A DNA stretch of 64,000 nt from JBNRMR01 sp050942895 (GCA_050942895.1 JBMNOE010000001.1:124001-188000), one strand, 5' to 3'. Numbered from the stretch's first letter, positions 1 to 8,757 are shown. Translations and numbers: made by a program. Notes: generated by a model not told the origin, from the letters alone.

Positions 1-2
1 AG

Positions 3-818
3 CATAAGGGCTACGCGAAGGAGCTGTACGAGGCCATGAGCTACGGCGCTTTGGCCCCGGGAAAAAGGCTGCGGCCGTCTTTGCTGATGCTGGGGGCGGA
101 GCTTTCAGGCGCAAATTCCCAGCTTGCGCTGCCCTTCGCATGCGCGGTAGAGATGATCCACGCCTATTCGCTGATCCACGACGACCTTCCCTGCATGGAT
201 GATGACGATCTTCGTCGGGGCAGACCCACCTGCCACAAGGTCTATGGCGAGGCCATCGCCCTGCTGGCCGGAGATGCGCTTCTTTCCCATGCCTTTGAAA
301 CCATGCTTTCGGTTTCCCTGGGAGCAAATACCGCCCCTGAAATTGAAAGCTGCCTTAAAGCCATGGGCCATATCGCCAAATGCGCAGGGGCCAGCGGCAT
401 GGTGGCCGGGCAAACAGCCGACATGCTTACCGGCGGTATAAACGAGGAAATTATGCAATATATTCATATAAACAAGACAGGAAAACTTATCGAAGGCGCC
501 CTCGTCGGGGGGCTTTTGCTGGGTGGTGCAAGCGAAGGGCTCATAAAAGATTTTCAGATATTCGCGGAAAATCTGGGCGTCGCTTTCCAGCTTACCGATG
601 ACATATTGGACGTAACCGGCGATACCGCAATTCTTGGCAAAAGCGCCGGCTCAGACTCAGCCCAGCAGAAAAAAACCGCTGTCGCCCTTTGGGGGCTGGA
701 GGGAACAAAAGCCCGGGCTGAAAGCAGCGTTGAGGCTGCAAAAGCCGCCATCGCCGGGTATCAGGGCGCTCAGGAGCTGCTGACTTTGGCCGACAGCCTT
801 TTGGGCCGCCAATATTGA
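3..818 (+). CDS. ispA: Polyprenyl (farnesyl/geranylgeranyl) diphosphate synthase, 5'-truncated by window edge
   Basis: A trans-prenyltransferase that condenses isopentenyl diphosphate with allylic diphosphates to give C15-C20 chains in the cytosol. The frame is open to the left edge and the visible AMSYGALAPGKRLRP stretch normally lies some 30 residues into the family, so the true start is outside the window and the internal ATG at 36 is not the start. Both Asp-rich motifs are present: the first, HDDLPCMDDDDLRRG (codons from about 177), holds DDxxD plus the RRGRP tail, and the second, LTDDILD, is near 595-615. Chain length cannot be told from the sequence. It lies just upstream of dxs on the same strand, which fits an isoprenoid supply group. 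Family assignment is secure; the exact product is inferred. Confidence 0.93.
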   Translation, partial: HKGYAKELYEAMSYGALAPGKRLRPSLLMLGAELSGANSQLALPFACAVEMIHAYSLIHDDLPCMDDDDLRRGRPTCHKVYGEAIALLAGDALLSHAFETMLSVSLGANTAPEIESCLKAMGHIAKCAGASGMVAGQTADMLTGGINEEIMQYIHINKTGKLIEGALVGGLLLGGASEGLIKDFQIFAENLGVAFQLTDDILDVTGDTAILGKSAGSDSAQQKKTAVALWGLEGTKARAESSVEAAKAAIAGYQGAQELLTLADSLLGRQY

Positions 819-907
819 CCTGCAAACAGGGGGAATCCCCTTGCAATAAAGCCCTTGTACTGATAGAATTAATGAGCCGTTAAAATATTACCTGAAGGGG
901 TTTGCCG

Positions 908-1366
908 GTGAACGAGTTTAAGTACATACTGCAAAACAATATATTGATTACCGCTCTTGTAAGCTGGCTTTCTGCGCAGCTGATCAAGCTGGTGATCAAC
1001 TTCATCCGCGAGGGCGAGCTGGACTGGCGGCTTCTGACATCCCCCGGTGGTATGCCCAGCGGCCACAGCGCGACGGTGATGAGCGTCACCATATCCATAG
1101 GAATCACCCAGGGCTGGAACTCTCCTCTGCTGGCGCTTTCCGCCTCTCTCGCCATGGTAGTAATGTATGATGCTGCAGGCATCAGGCGGGCTGCCGGCGA
1201 ACATGCAGCCACTCTAAACAGATTGATTGACCGCTTTACAAACGGTGAGCCCCACGAACGTATGCTTATATCGCCTGAAGAGTTGAAAGAGATACTGGGG
1301 CATACGCCTTTTCAGGTGATAATGGGTGCCTGCCTTGGCACTCTCGTCGCCATATTGATGAACTGA
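908..1366 (+). CDS. Divergent PAP2 family membrane protein (DUF212, YuiD-like)
   Basis: A small membrane protein of 152 residues in the divergent PAP2/acid-phosphatase-like family. A first hydrophobic stretch (about residues 10-35) is followed by PGGMPSGHSATVMSV, the hallmark PSGHSA segment that in PAP2 enzymes carries a catalytic His, then a hydrophobic segment, then YDAAGIRRAAGEHA, and a last hydrophobic stretch at the C-terminus. A phosphatase role, for example on prenyl or lipid phosphates, is plausible from its place between a prenyl diphosphate synthase gene and dxs, but has not been established for the family. A TTG at 902 is in frame, but the purine-rich ribosome site (gaagggg, 893-899) is too close to it; GTG at 908 has proper spacing and is preferred. 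Confidence 0.82.
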   Translation: MNEFKYILQNNILITALVSWLSAQLIKLVINFIREGELDWRLLTSPGGMPSGHSATVMSVTISIGITQGWNSPLLALSASLAMVVMYDAAGIRRAAGEHAATLNRLIDRFTNGEPHERMLISPEELKEILGHTPFQVIMGACLGTLVAILMN

Positions 1367-1447
1367 TTTTGCCAAGCGCATATCCATTAAACACCACTAA
1401 AAGAATTTTTAATAAAAGCATCATGAAAAGTTTAAATAGGAAAACGA

Positions 1448-3274
1448 ATGAAATATAATTTGCCATTGGAATCAGCAAGGCGCAAAGAGCTGAAATATAT
1501 GAGCAAGAATGATCTGGAGGCCATCGCCTGTGACATTCGCGACGAGATTCTCATTGCCTGCCAGGATGACGGCGGCCATCTTGCATCAAATCTGGGCGTT
1601 GTCGAGTTGACGCTGGCCCTTCACTCTATCTGCGATTTTGATCAGGACAGCCTCCTCCTCGATGTTGGCCATCAGTGCTACGCCCACAAGCTGCTAACAG
1701 GGCGCAGCCTTAAAAATCTTCGCCACGAGGGCGGCCCAAGCGGATTTCCCACAATGGACGAAGGCGATAGCTTCGGCGCGGGACATGCCGGAACAGCCAT
1801 ATCCGCTGCTTTGGGCATCGCCAGGGCTAACGCGCTCATGGGCTTAAAATCTCGAACGATTGCCATCGTGGGCGACGGCGCTTTGACAAACGGTGAGTGC
1901 TACGAAGCTTTGAACGACGCCGGAAATTCCGATGTCCCTTTGCTGGTTATAATCAATGACAATGAGATGTCCATCGCCAAGAATGTTGGTGCAATGGCGA
2001 AATACCTGTCGCGGCTCAGTCAGCGCAAGGGCTATAACGCCCTTAAAAACTTGCTAAAAAGACTTTTAGGCCACGGCCGAATATACCGCGCCGCCTATGT
2101 TATAGAGCGATCCCTGCGCCAAATTTGGATAGAAAGCGGCCTTTTTGACTCTTTGGGTTTTAAGTATACCGGCCCCGTTGACGGTCATAATATCGATGAT
2201 CTTAAATATGCTATAAACTACTGCCTTGAGCAAAACCGACCAACAGTCTTGCATGTCATAACCGAGAAAGGGCGCGGCTATGCTCCTGCTCAAGAGAATC
2301 CTTCCATTTTTCATAGCATCGATTCCGTCGCCTCCACTAAAACCGACCAGCAGTATTGCAGCGATATCGTCGCCAAGACTCTGTGCGATATCGGCGCTAT
2401 CGACGAAAGAGTATGCGCAATAACCGCAGCCATGCCTCTCAGCACGGGCATCCTTCCATTTGCCAGGGTTTTTCCTGAACGGGCCTTTGATGTTGGCATC
2501 GCCGAGAGCCACGCCGTCACAATGGCCTGCGGCATGGCAGCCCGTGGTATGCGGCCTTTTGTGGCCATATACTCGTCTTTTTTGCAGCGCTCATATGATC
2601 AGATCATCCACGACATGGCCCTTCAAAGTTTGCCCGTAGCATTGCTTATAGACAGAGCCGGCTTCGCGCCTTCCGATGGCGCCACCCATAACGGTCTTTT
2701 TGATATATCATTCCTCTGCGCAATACCCAACATTACGCTGCTGGTTCCCAGGGATCTTGATCAGCTCAGGGATATGATTCATTTCGCACGCGAGTACGAA
2801 ATGCCCTGCGCCATAAGATATCCGAAAAGCTTACCAAAGAGAATCAATGCCGAAACAGACCAAGAGTCTCTTCTAAAGTGGCAGATACTTCGAAAAGGCG
2901 ATGATGCCGCCATACTCGCCTGCGGTTCAATGATCCCCGCTGCACTTGAGGCAGCGGCATGTCTCTCAGTTGAAGGCGTCCATGTTTCCGTAACCGACTG
3001 TCGGTCGCTTAAGCCCCTGGATGAAGAAGCGCTCGCCTCCATCGCATCCATGCCTATCGTCACCGCTGAGGAAGGCATCAAACGCGGCGGCTTTGGCGAG
3101 GCGGTTTTTTGCCATCTTTCAGGGCTTGGTTTGGCACCTCGTGTAGAAATTCTGGCTGCGGCTGATCTGTTCTATCCTCACGGTTCCCACAGTAAGCTCC
3201 TTGAAAGCGCGGGGCTCACCGCCTGCAATATTGCGCGAAGCGTAAAAAAATTGCTAAAAGATAATTCTTTTTAA
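1448..3274 (+). CDS. dxs: 1-deoxy-D-xylulose-5-phosphate synthase
   Basis: Thiamine-diphosphate enzyme joining pyruvate and glyceraldehyde 3-phosphate to give DXP, the first step of the MEP isoprenoid pathway and a source of thiamine and pyridoxal precursors. At 608 residues it is close to the usual length. Visible marks, in order: GGHLASNLGVVELTLALH near the N-terminus, GHQCYAHKLLTG (about residue 74), the ThDP/Mg site GDGALTNGECYEALNDAG (about 141), YTGPVDGHN, the pyrimidine domain with the conserved Glu in FDVGIAESHA (about 350), then the C-terminal transketolase domain with RYPKS. A short AGGA site precedes the ATG; an internal ATG at 1499 is possible but would trim conserved sequence little. 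It forms an isoprenoid group with the upstream prenyl synthase. Confidence 0.97.
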   Translation: MKYNLPLESARRKELKYMSKNDLEAIACDIRDEILIACQDDGGHLASNLGVVELTLALHSICDFDQDSLLLDVGHQCYAHKLLTGRSLKNLRHEGGPSGFPTMDEGDSFGAGHAGTAISAALGIARANALMGLKSRTIAIVGDGALTNGECYEALNDAGNSDVPLLVIINDNEMSIAKNVGAMAKYLSRLSQRKGYNALKNLLKRLLGHGRIYRAAYVIERSLRQIWIESGLFDSLGFKYTGPVDGHNIDDLKYAINYCLEQNRPTVLHVITEKGRGYAPAQENPSIFHSIDSVASTKTDQQYCSDIVAKTLCDIGAIDERVCAITAAMPLSTGILPFARVFPERAFDVGIAESHAVTMACGMAARGMRPFVAIYSSFLQRSYDQIIHDMALQSLPVALLIDRAGFAPSDGATHNGLFDISFLCAIPNITLLVPRDLDQLRDMIHFAREYEMPCAIRYPKSLPKRINAETDQESLLKWQILRKGDDAAILACGSMIPAALEAAACLSVEGVHVSVTDCRSLKPLDEEALASIASMPIVTAEEGIKRGGFGEAVFCHLSGLGLAPRVEILAAADLFYPHGSHSKLLESAGLTACNIARSVKKLLKDNSF

Positions 3275-3320
3275 TAATTTTGAATAGTTTATAAGAATAT
3301 GGATAGGAGAAGTGAGAAAT

Positions 3321-4367
3321 ATGCTTAACATCACGAAGATCATCGATAATGCTTATTCGGTGGTCAAAAACCACGAGATGGAAACTCCCGGCATGTTCCG
3401 CCGCTGGAATTGGCAGAATCCGGGCTCGGGCTCAAAGCGTGATCTTGGGGTCAACGAATACGGCTGCGCAGATGCTTCCAACATACTTTATATGATCGGT
3501 CGCTTCCCGTCTGAACCCGAAGAAAGAGCGATGTACATCAAGGCTTTACAGGATCTGCAAGACCCGACCAGCGGTATGTTTGTAGAGGTCACCCACCACA
3601 CCATCCATACCACAGCCCACTGCATCGCAGCCATAGAGCTATTTGATGCCAAGGCAAAGCACCCTCTGAAGGATCTTCATTTCCTTCTGGAAAAAGAGGC
3701 TCTCTACAAATATATGGACGAGCTGGACTGGTCCGGTCTGCCCTGGATAATGTCGCATCGCGGTGCGGGGCTGTATGCGGCCCTTGTTCTTCAAGATGAG
3801 GCGGACAGGCAATGGCAGAGCTGGTATTTCGACTGGCTGAATGAAAATGCCGACCCTGAGTCGGGTTTCTTCCGCAAGGGTGCTGTGCAAACAGGCGAAA
3901 AGCCCCTGTTCCACCATCTTGCCGGAACCTTCCACTATCTTTTTAACATGGAGTATGCCCGCCAGCCGCTTCGCTATCCTGAAAGACTGATAGACAGCTG
4001 CCTTGGCATATGGGAGAGTCTAAAGGCTAAGCCAACGGACGAAAGATGTACTGACTATAACAACCGCTGGGAAAACTTGAGCCAGAGCGTTTCCTTTGCG
4101 GAGATCGACTGGGTTTACTGTTTGACAAGAGCTCTGCGCCAAAGCGGCCACCGCTTTGCGGAATGCAAGGCGGCCCTTCGCGAGTTCGCAAAAATCTACA
4201 TCGACTGGCTGAACTCGCTGGATCATTTCACCCATGATGACTTCAACGATCTTCACCAGCTTTTCGGCTGCATCTGTGCCCTTGCGGAACTGCAAACCGC
4301 CCTGCCCGGCGAGATATACAGCGAAAAGCCCCTAAAGCTGGTTTTGGACAGGCGCCCTTTCATATAG
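3321..4367 (+). CDS. Uncharacterised protein, probable alpha/alpha-toroid fold
   Basis: I do not recognise the family with certainty. The 348-residue product has no signal peptide or membrane segment and is probably cytosolic. It is rich in aromatic residues and shows evenly spaced helix-like blocks, with GMFVEVTHHTIHTTAHCIAA and a later ESGFFRKGAVQTGEKPLFHH block that look like repeats of one another: Gly-Phe/Met-Phe followed by a His/Thr-rich helix. This resembles the architecture of terpenoid cyclase/prenyltransferase or glycosidase alpha/alpha toroids. ATG 3321 is chosen because the AGGAGA site at 3305-3310 is 10 bases upstream; GTG 3312 lies almost on top of it. It is followed by its own terminator and then by a GH105 enzyme gene, which hints at carbohydrate metabolism. 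Function is unknown. Confidence 0.75.
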   Translation: MLNITKIIDNAYSVVKNHEMETPGMFRRWNWQNPGSGSKRDLGVNEYGCADASNILYMIGRFPSEPEERAMYIKALQDLQDPTSGMFVEVTHHTIHTTAHCIAAIELFDAKAKHPLKDLHFLLEKEALYKYMDELDWSGLPWIMSHRGAGLYAALVLQDEADRQWQSWYFDWLNENADPESGFFRKGAVQTGEKPLFHHLAGTFHYLFNMEYARQPLRYPERLIDSCLGIWESLKAKPTDERCTDYNNRWENLSQSVSFAEIDWVYCLTRALRQSGHRFAECKAALREFAKIYIDWLNSLDHFTHDDFNDLHQLFGCICALAELQTALPGEIYSEKPLKLVLDRRPFI

Positions 4368-4383
4368 TTAATATACAATAATC

Positions 4384-4415
4384 AAAGGCTGCCTAAAGCG
4401 GGCAGCCTTTTTTTT
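4384..4415 (+). terminator. Rho-independent terminator
   Basis: An AAGGCTGCC stem, a short loop and a matching GGGCAGCCTT arm are followed by a run of T. It closes the transcript of the toroid-like gene before the GH105 gene begins. Confidence 0.88.
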
Positions 4416-4520
4416 GCAATAGCAGCACTTATATCTTTGCCGACGCCCAATCAATTATATGCGTTTGGGTATAACTGTGATATAATTATAGCAAACAACT
4501 GTATTAATAGGAGGCATAAC

Positions 4521-5639
4521 ATGGCATTATCAAATGATTTTTTGCTAAAGAAGATCGATCAGGTGGTTTACAGGCTGATGAACCTGGGCGCCACAGACGA
4601 GGATGCAGACAAAAAAACTTCTGCTGATGCTCACAAGCGGGGAATTATCGCCAGGGATTTTGGAATCGAAACCTGGGACTGGCCGCAGGGCGTGGGGCTA
4701 TACGGCCTTGAAAAGCTCCAGACCTTTCATGGGGACAACCGCTATGATGATTTTTTCCAGGGCTGGGTTAAGAACAACCTTAAAACGGGGCTGCCCTCCA
4801 AAAACATCAACACCAGCGCCCCCTATCTCACCCTTGCAGGTCTTTCAAAGCGCCTTGGCAATGCCGAATATATCAACATGTGCCTAAGCCATGCGGATTG
4901 GCTTATGGAAGGCTTGCCCAAGACCAAGGAAGGCGGATTCCAGCATGTGACCAGCGCCGTGGGGGATCGCTACGGCGTTTCTTTGCACGACGGCGAAATC
5001 TGGGTTGACACTCTCTTCATGGCAGTTCTGTTTTTGAATAAAATGGGTCAGAGTGAGAATAATCCCGCCTGGATCAGCGAGGCCACCAAGCAGTTCCTCA
5101 TCCACATCAAGTATCTTTACGATAAAAAAACCTGTCTTTTCCACCATGGCTGGACCTTCAACGGCATGTCCAACTTCGGCGGCGTATTCTGGTGCAGGGG
5201 CAACTCCTGGTTCACCTACGGCGTTATCGACTACCTGAGCGATTGCGGCGATAACATCGATCCGGGCATAAAGGCGTTCCTCGTCGACACATACACGGCA
5301 CAGGTGGATGCCCTAATCAAGCTCCAGGCGCCCTCCGGCCTTTGGCGCACAGTGCTGACCGACCCGGAAAGCTATGAGGAGACCTCCGGTTCAGCGGCCA
5401 TCACAGCAGGCATACTCAAAGGCATCAAGATGGGCATTTTGGATGAAAGCTATAAGGAATTCGCGGACAAGGCTGTTGAGGGCATCTGCGGCAAGGTGTC
5501 TGATGACGGAACTGTGCTGGGCGTTTCCGGCGGAACGGGTATCGGCATGGATGCCGGCCATTACAATAATATAATCACCGCGCCCATGGCATATGGCCAA
5601 TCCCTCACATTATTGGCCCTTTGCGAAGCGCTTAAATAG
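4521..5639 (+). CDS. Glycoside hydrolase family 88/105, unsaturated uronyl hydrolase
   Basis: Predicted to hydrate and cleave the 4,5-unsaturated uronic acid from short oligosaccharides left by polysaccharide lyases, such as unsaturated rhamnogalacturonan or galacturonan fragments. The 372-residue length and lack of a signal peptide fit the cytosolic YteR/YesR type (alpha/alpha-barrel). Motifs: ETWDWPQGVGLYGLEKL near residue 45-65, DGEIWVDTLFMAVLFL (the Asp of WVD is the likely catalytic acid by family analogy), WCRGNSWFTYGVIDYL, SGSAAITAGILKGI and the C-terminal NNIITAPMAYGQSLTLLAL. ATG 4521 is chosen because an AGGAGG site sits 6-7 bases upstream; the open frame extends back to 4437 without a usable ribosome site. 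A TATAAT-like hexamer lies at 4481-4486 with no clear -35. It probably works with the oligogalacturonate lyase at 48.5 kb. Confidence 0.9.
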   Translation: MALSNDFLLKKIDQVVYRLMNLGATDEDADKKTSADAHKRGIIARDFGIETWDWPQGVGLYGLEKLQTFHGDNRYDDFFQGWVKNNLKTGLPSKNINTSAPYLTLAGLSKRLGNAEYINMCLSHADWLMEGLPKTKEGGFQHVTSAVGDRYGVSLHDGEIWVDTLFMAVLFLNKMGQSENNPAWISEATKQFLIHIKYLYDKKTCLFHHGWTFNGMSNFGGVFWCRGNSWFTYGVIDYLSDCGDNIDPGIKAFLVDTYTAQVDALIKLQAPSGLWRTVLTDPESYEETSGSAAITAGILKGIKMGILDESYKEFADKAVEGICGKVSDDGTVLGVSGGTGIGMDAGHYNNIITAPMAYGQSLTLLALCEALK

Positions 5640-5650
5640 CCTTTTTACCA

Positions 5651-5684
5651 AAAACGCAGCGTCATATTGGGGCTGCGTTTTTTC
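5651..5684 (+). terminator. Rho-independent terminator, probably serving both strands
   Basis: AAAACGCAGC pairs with GGCTGCGTTT across a short loop, with T-rich sequence on the plus strand and A-rich sequence before the stem. It lies between the convergent GH105 and trmL genes, so it can stop both. Confidence 0.82.
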
Positions 5685-5701
5685 TTTTTGGTCTCAGGCC
5701 T

Positions 5702-6160
5702 TTATTCGATGCCCGCAAAACCATTTTGGCGCAATGCCTCATACAGCACCACCGCCACCGAGTTCGACAGGTTCAACGATCTTGCCTCATCAATCATAGG
5801 TATGCGCAGGCACATATCCCAATGCCTTTCTAAAAGCGCCTGGGAAAGTCCCTTTGTTTCCTTGCCAAAGACCAGGGCATAATCCCCCCTGAATCTGGCG
5901 TCGCAATACTTTTTTTTCGCCTTAGTGGAAAGGAAATAGGTGTTCTCAAGACTGAATTCAGCAGCGTAATCCTCAAAGCTTTTATGGACGCGCAACTTCA
6001 CCAGTGGCCAGTAATCCAGACCGGCACGGCGCACATGCTTTTCGTCCACAGAAAATCCCATCGGCTCTATCAGGTGCAGTTCAGTTCCTGTGACGGCGCA
6101 TGTTCTGGCAATGTTTCCGGTGTTTTGGGGTATTTCAGGCTCCACAAGCACTATTCTCAT
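5702..6160 (-). CDS. trmL: tRNA (cytidine/uridine(34)-2'-O)-methyltransferase
   Basis: SPOUT-class methyltransferase that methylates the ribose of the wobble base of certain tRNA-Leu species. At 152 residues it has the usual short TrmL length. Motifs: MRIVLVEPEIPQNTGNIART at the N-terminus, LVFGKETKGL (SAM-binding knot) and RSLNLSNSVAVVLYEALRQ at the C-terminus. The open frame runs upstream to 6223, but family alignment begins at MRIVLVEPEIPQN and a GGGAG site lies about 10 bases before the ATG at 6158-6160, so that start is used. It stands alone, facing the GH105 gene across a shared terminator; upstream lies a decayed region. Confidence 0.94.
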   Translation of the reverse strand: MRIVLVEPEIPQNTGNIARTCAVTGTELHLIEPMGFSVDEKHVRRAGLDYWPLVKLRVHKSFEDYAAEFSLENTYFLSTKAKKKYCDARFRGDYALVFGKETKGLSQALLERHWDMCLRIPMIDEARSLNLSNSVAVVLYEALRQNGFAGIE

Positions 6161-6466
6161 AAGACAGTTTCTCCCAATAATTAAACTTTCTACAATGATA
6201 AACCTCTTTTCCGCTTTTAGCAACGCTTCGCAGCCTCAGCCTATTTAGCAATGCTCAATTTGGGCGGGCAATCTATTAATTACCAAAGCAGCCGAAGTAT
6301 AAATAAAAATGGCAAAAGCTCTCCGGCGCCGCTTCCCCCCTGCCTGCGAATTCCGCCCAATTGTGCGCAGGGCGAATCATTCAGATAGACGGCCATCTCC
6401 AGGCCTTCGGGGACAACCGCCGTGATATTATCAAGGCTGGGGCACCGGGTATGGGTTGCCAGTAAA
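6161..6466. other. Non-coding or decayed stretch
   Basis: About 300 bases between trmL and the recognisable end of the response-regulator pseudogene. A 63-codon open frame exists on the minus strand (6280-6471), containing NITAVVPEGLEMAVYLND, which I cannot assign; it has no ribosome site and follows directly on the decayed HTH domain, so it may be another gene remnant. I see no RNA gene or repeat here. Confidence 0.5.
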
Positions 6467-7166
6467 AGCAATCTCTGTAACCGCAGCGTGTGGCAATCTC
6501 ATGCACGCTCATCGAAGTATTTTCAAGAATGTTTTTCGCCAGCCCGATACGCATTCTGTTTATATATTCAAAGTAGGTTTTCCGGTGACTTTTTTAAAGA
6601 GTTCGCTGCAATACGATTCATTTAAAAAAATTGCGATGACAGCTTGCTCAGATAAAGCTCCTCAATATATTTTTTACCAACATACTCCAAAAGCTTGCTG
6701 AAGTTCATATTGTTACAGACATGCTCCGCTTTTTTTACAAAGGCGACTCTTTGGCTTGTCCGGCAATGCATCCGCTCCTGTTGGTTCATTGGCTTTAGCA
6801 ATAGTCAAATGCTCCAATGCGCAGAGCCTCCTGGGCATAAATAAATTCACCATAGCCGCTGATAACCACGAATACAATATCAATCCTCTGATCCTGGAAG
6901 ACCTTTATAATTTCAAGTCCCGACATCTCTGTCATTCGTATATCCAAAAAAACCGCATCAGGCCTATGCGAGTGAATTGCACAAAGCGCCTCACGCGGAT
7001 CTACATAGGAGCCAATGATCTCAAAGCCGTTTTCTTCCCATTTAAAAAGCTTTTCAACGCCCGCAAAACAGTCGTACAGTACAATCAAGCTAACATATAC
7101 GCTTTTGTCTGTCAAAGTACGGTAAAAAAGACAAAACCCGCTGCTGACTTTAAAGAAAAAACACAA
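6467..7166 (-). pseudogene. Decayed AraC-type (YesN-like) two-component response regulator
   Basis: Reading the minus strand across frames recovers a compact response regulator. The receiver domain (about 7100-6800) includes WEENGFEIIGSY, the phospho-acceptor Asp in DAVFLDIRMTEMSGLEII and ISGYGEFIYAQEALRIGAFDY. A frame change at about 6800 continues as LLKPMNQQE, then EYVGKKYIEELYLSKLSSQF. A second change in the A/T run at 6623-6630 continues as LNESYCSELFKKVTGK, and a third at about 6578-6581 as YFEYINRMRIGLAKNILE and SMSVHEIATRCGYRD, an AraC helix-turn-helix. The homology stops at GYRD, so the last HTH helix is missing. The N-terminal acidic pair expected after LIV is also lost. No partner kinase is present. 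All three shifts look like loss of one base, two of them in obvious homopolymers. Confidence 0.85.
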
Positions 7167-7241
7167 TTAATAAATTGCTATTAAAATTCAAGTTTCCATT
7201 TTGCGGATAGAAACACCAATAAAGCGCAACAAAATCATCTA

Positions 7242-7270
7242 TTGCGCGTTATCCAAGTATAGAATATAAT
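7242..7270 (+). promoter_or_regulatory. Sigma-A-type promoter
   Basis: TTGCGC (7242-7247), a 17-base spacer and a perfect TATAAT (7265-7270, spacing counted to 7264). It lies 20 bases before the start codon of the secreted protein gene. Confidence 0.75.
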
Positions 7271-7289
7271 GCCAATATGGAGGTACGCC

Positions 7290-8705
7290 ATGAAAAAGTT
7301 TATAACTATGCTCTTGTGCGCAATCCTTTTGCTGGCGCCGGCTCTCGCTCTTGCCAACAGCGGCCCTGTCTACATCCACGGAACGCCCGGCCTTGAAATG
7401 ACGGTTCAAAAGAACAGCGGAATATCCGTATTGCACGAATATCTTACGATCAATATAGATCATTACGATATTGCCCTTTACACAGCCGATTATCGCATGA
7501 AAAACAGCGGCGAGGCCAAGGAAGTGCCGATGGCATTCCCTCTCGTTTCCCGGCCGTCAGACCTTTTTGAGCAGCGCCCGGTCATCACCTGCGATAGCAA
7601 GATCCTTGATTATGCCGTCTACTTCACAAAAGAAGTGAAAGCTTCAAACAGCAGCCCTCCTGACTATAAAAGTATCGGCGAGGCCAGCTTCGATGAACTT
7701 CTCGCCCTGCTGGATCTTGATCTTGGAAATAAAGCCGCCGCATACTTTGCCAGTCTTTCAGGCTATGTCTACTCCCTTGATCTTAGCCAGTTTGAGGGCT
7801 CCTTCGATGTCATAACCGAGGCTTCCCACGGCGCAGAGCGCATACTCATCCTTGGCCACCCGATGAATCATCTTTCCCATGCTGCAGATGAGAGCACCTC
7901 CTTCGGCGTCAGCATCGACGAAGGAGGCTACCATGGCTACGATGTCTTTACATTCTTTCTCTCCGGCGAAAAACTGGACATCGCCGCCTCCATCGAGCCC
8001 TATGGCGTTGGCTCCGAAAACAAGGATATCATCGCCGCGCCCTATGCCTTTCAAAGCCAGAGCGCCCTCACATATCTTTTAAGCATTTTCGAAGAACGGT
8101 TCTTCAGCTATAGTCCCGCTCTGTACGACGCTCTTTCAGCCCTCTATCTTGAGCATCTTCACGACATCGCTCCGGATCAAAAATTTCTGCTGGTGGATGA
8201 CGAGATTTCATGGTTGAATTACAATGAAAGGCTAGCCTTTTTGGTCTACACGGTGCCTTTTGAAGCCGGCCAGGAGAGAAATGTTTCGGTGCAGTACAGC
8301 GCCTTGGGCACAAGCGATTACACTATGAACGAACCCCAGTATCACTACACATATATTTCGTCCCCCGCAAAAAGCTGGGATTCCTTCGGCGGACTGGACA
8401 TCACTTTAAAGCTGCCGGAAAGAGCCCCACATGTGATCGCCAGCACTGTTGAGCTTAAGCCTTCCGCGGATAACAGCCTAATAATGACCGCCGGGCTGGA
8501 TGCATTGCCGGAAGAAAACATCTCCTTTACGCTCAGTTCCTCTCAAACGTTGACTAAAAAAGTCAATACCTACGCCGTGTTCTTCTACGGCATTCTCCTG
8601 GTAATTGCCCTTGTGATCATCGCCATAGTCGTAATCATTTTACTGCTGGTAAGAAGATCCAGAAGAAAAAAAGCCGCCCGGTCAGAGGATGGACGGCTTG
8701 CATAG
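7290..8705 (+). CDS. Secreted, C-terminally membrane-anchored protein of unknown function
   Basis: A 471-residue protein that I cannot place in a named family with confidence. It has a classic signal peptide (MKKFITMLLCAILLLAPALA, cleavage likely after ALA near residue 22), a large extracellular part, one strong transmembrane helix near residues 430-455 (FFYGILLVIALVIIAIVVII) and a basic tail RRSRRKKAARS, so it is a type I membrane protein. The extracellular part begins NSGPVYIHGTPG and includes a beta-rich segment, YRMKNSGEAKEVPMAFPL, that looks like a tandem beta-sandwich protein acting on cell-surface stress or adhesion; this is only a guess. ATG 7290 follows a TGGAGGT site. It has its own promoter and terminator, so it is monocistronic. 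Confidence 0.8.
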   Translation: MKKFITMLLCAILLLAPALALANSGPVYIHGTPGLEMTVQKNSGISVLHEYLTINIDHYDIALYTADYRMKNSGEAKEVPMAFPLVSRPSDLFEQRPVITCDSKILDYAVYFTKEVKASNSSPPDYKSIGEASFDELLALLDLDLGNKAAAYFASLSGYVYSLDLSQFEGSFDVITEASHGAERILILGHPMNHLSHAADESTSFGVSIDEGGYHGYDVFTFFLSGEKLDIAASIEPYGVGSENKDIIAAPYAFQSQSALTYLLSIFEERFFSYSPALYDALSALYLEHLHDIAPDQKFLLVDDEISWLNYNERLAFLVYTVPFEAGQERNVSVQYSALGTSDYTMNEPQYHYTYISSPAKSWDSFGGLDITLKLPERAPHVIASTVELKPSADNSLIMTAGLDALPEENISFTLSSSQTLTKKVNTYAVFFYGILLVIALVIIAIVVIILLLVRRSRRKKAARSEDGRLA

Positions 8706-8720
8706 CCTTAGATAAAAATA

Positions 8721-8757
8721 AAAGCAGGGCTTTATCGCAAAGCTCTGCTTTTTTAAT
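8721..8757 (+). terminator. Rho-independent terminator, usable in both directions
   Basis: AAAGCAGGGCTTT pairs with AAAGCTCTGCTTT (one G-U type mismatch) and is followed by T residues; the minus strand also ends in a T run. It separates the plus-strand secreted protein gene from the convergent ACT-domain gene at the end of the ior operon. Confidence 0.85.

Noticed and set aside
869..1212. Minus-strand frames opposite the PAP2-like gene
   Set aside because: They oppose a conserved plus-strand gene and have no ribosome site or recognisable domain.
6280..6471. A small minus-strand gene containing VVPEGLEMAVYLND
   Set aside because: No ribosome site, runs into the decayed HTH, and no family is evident; treated as remnant sequence.
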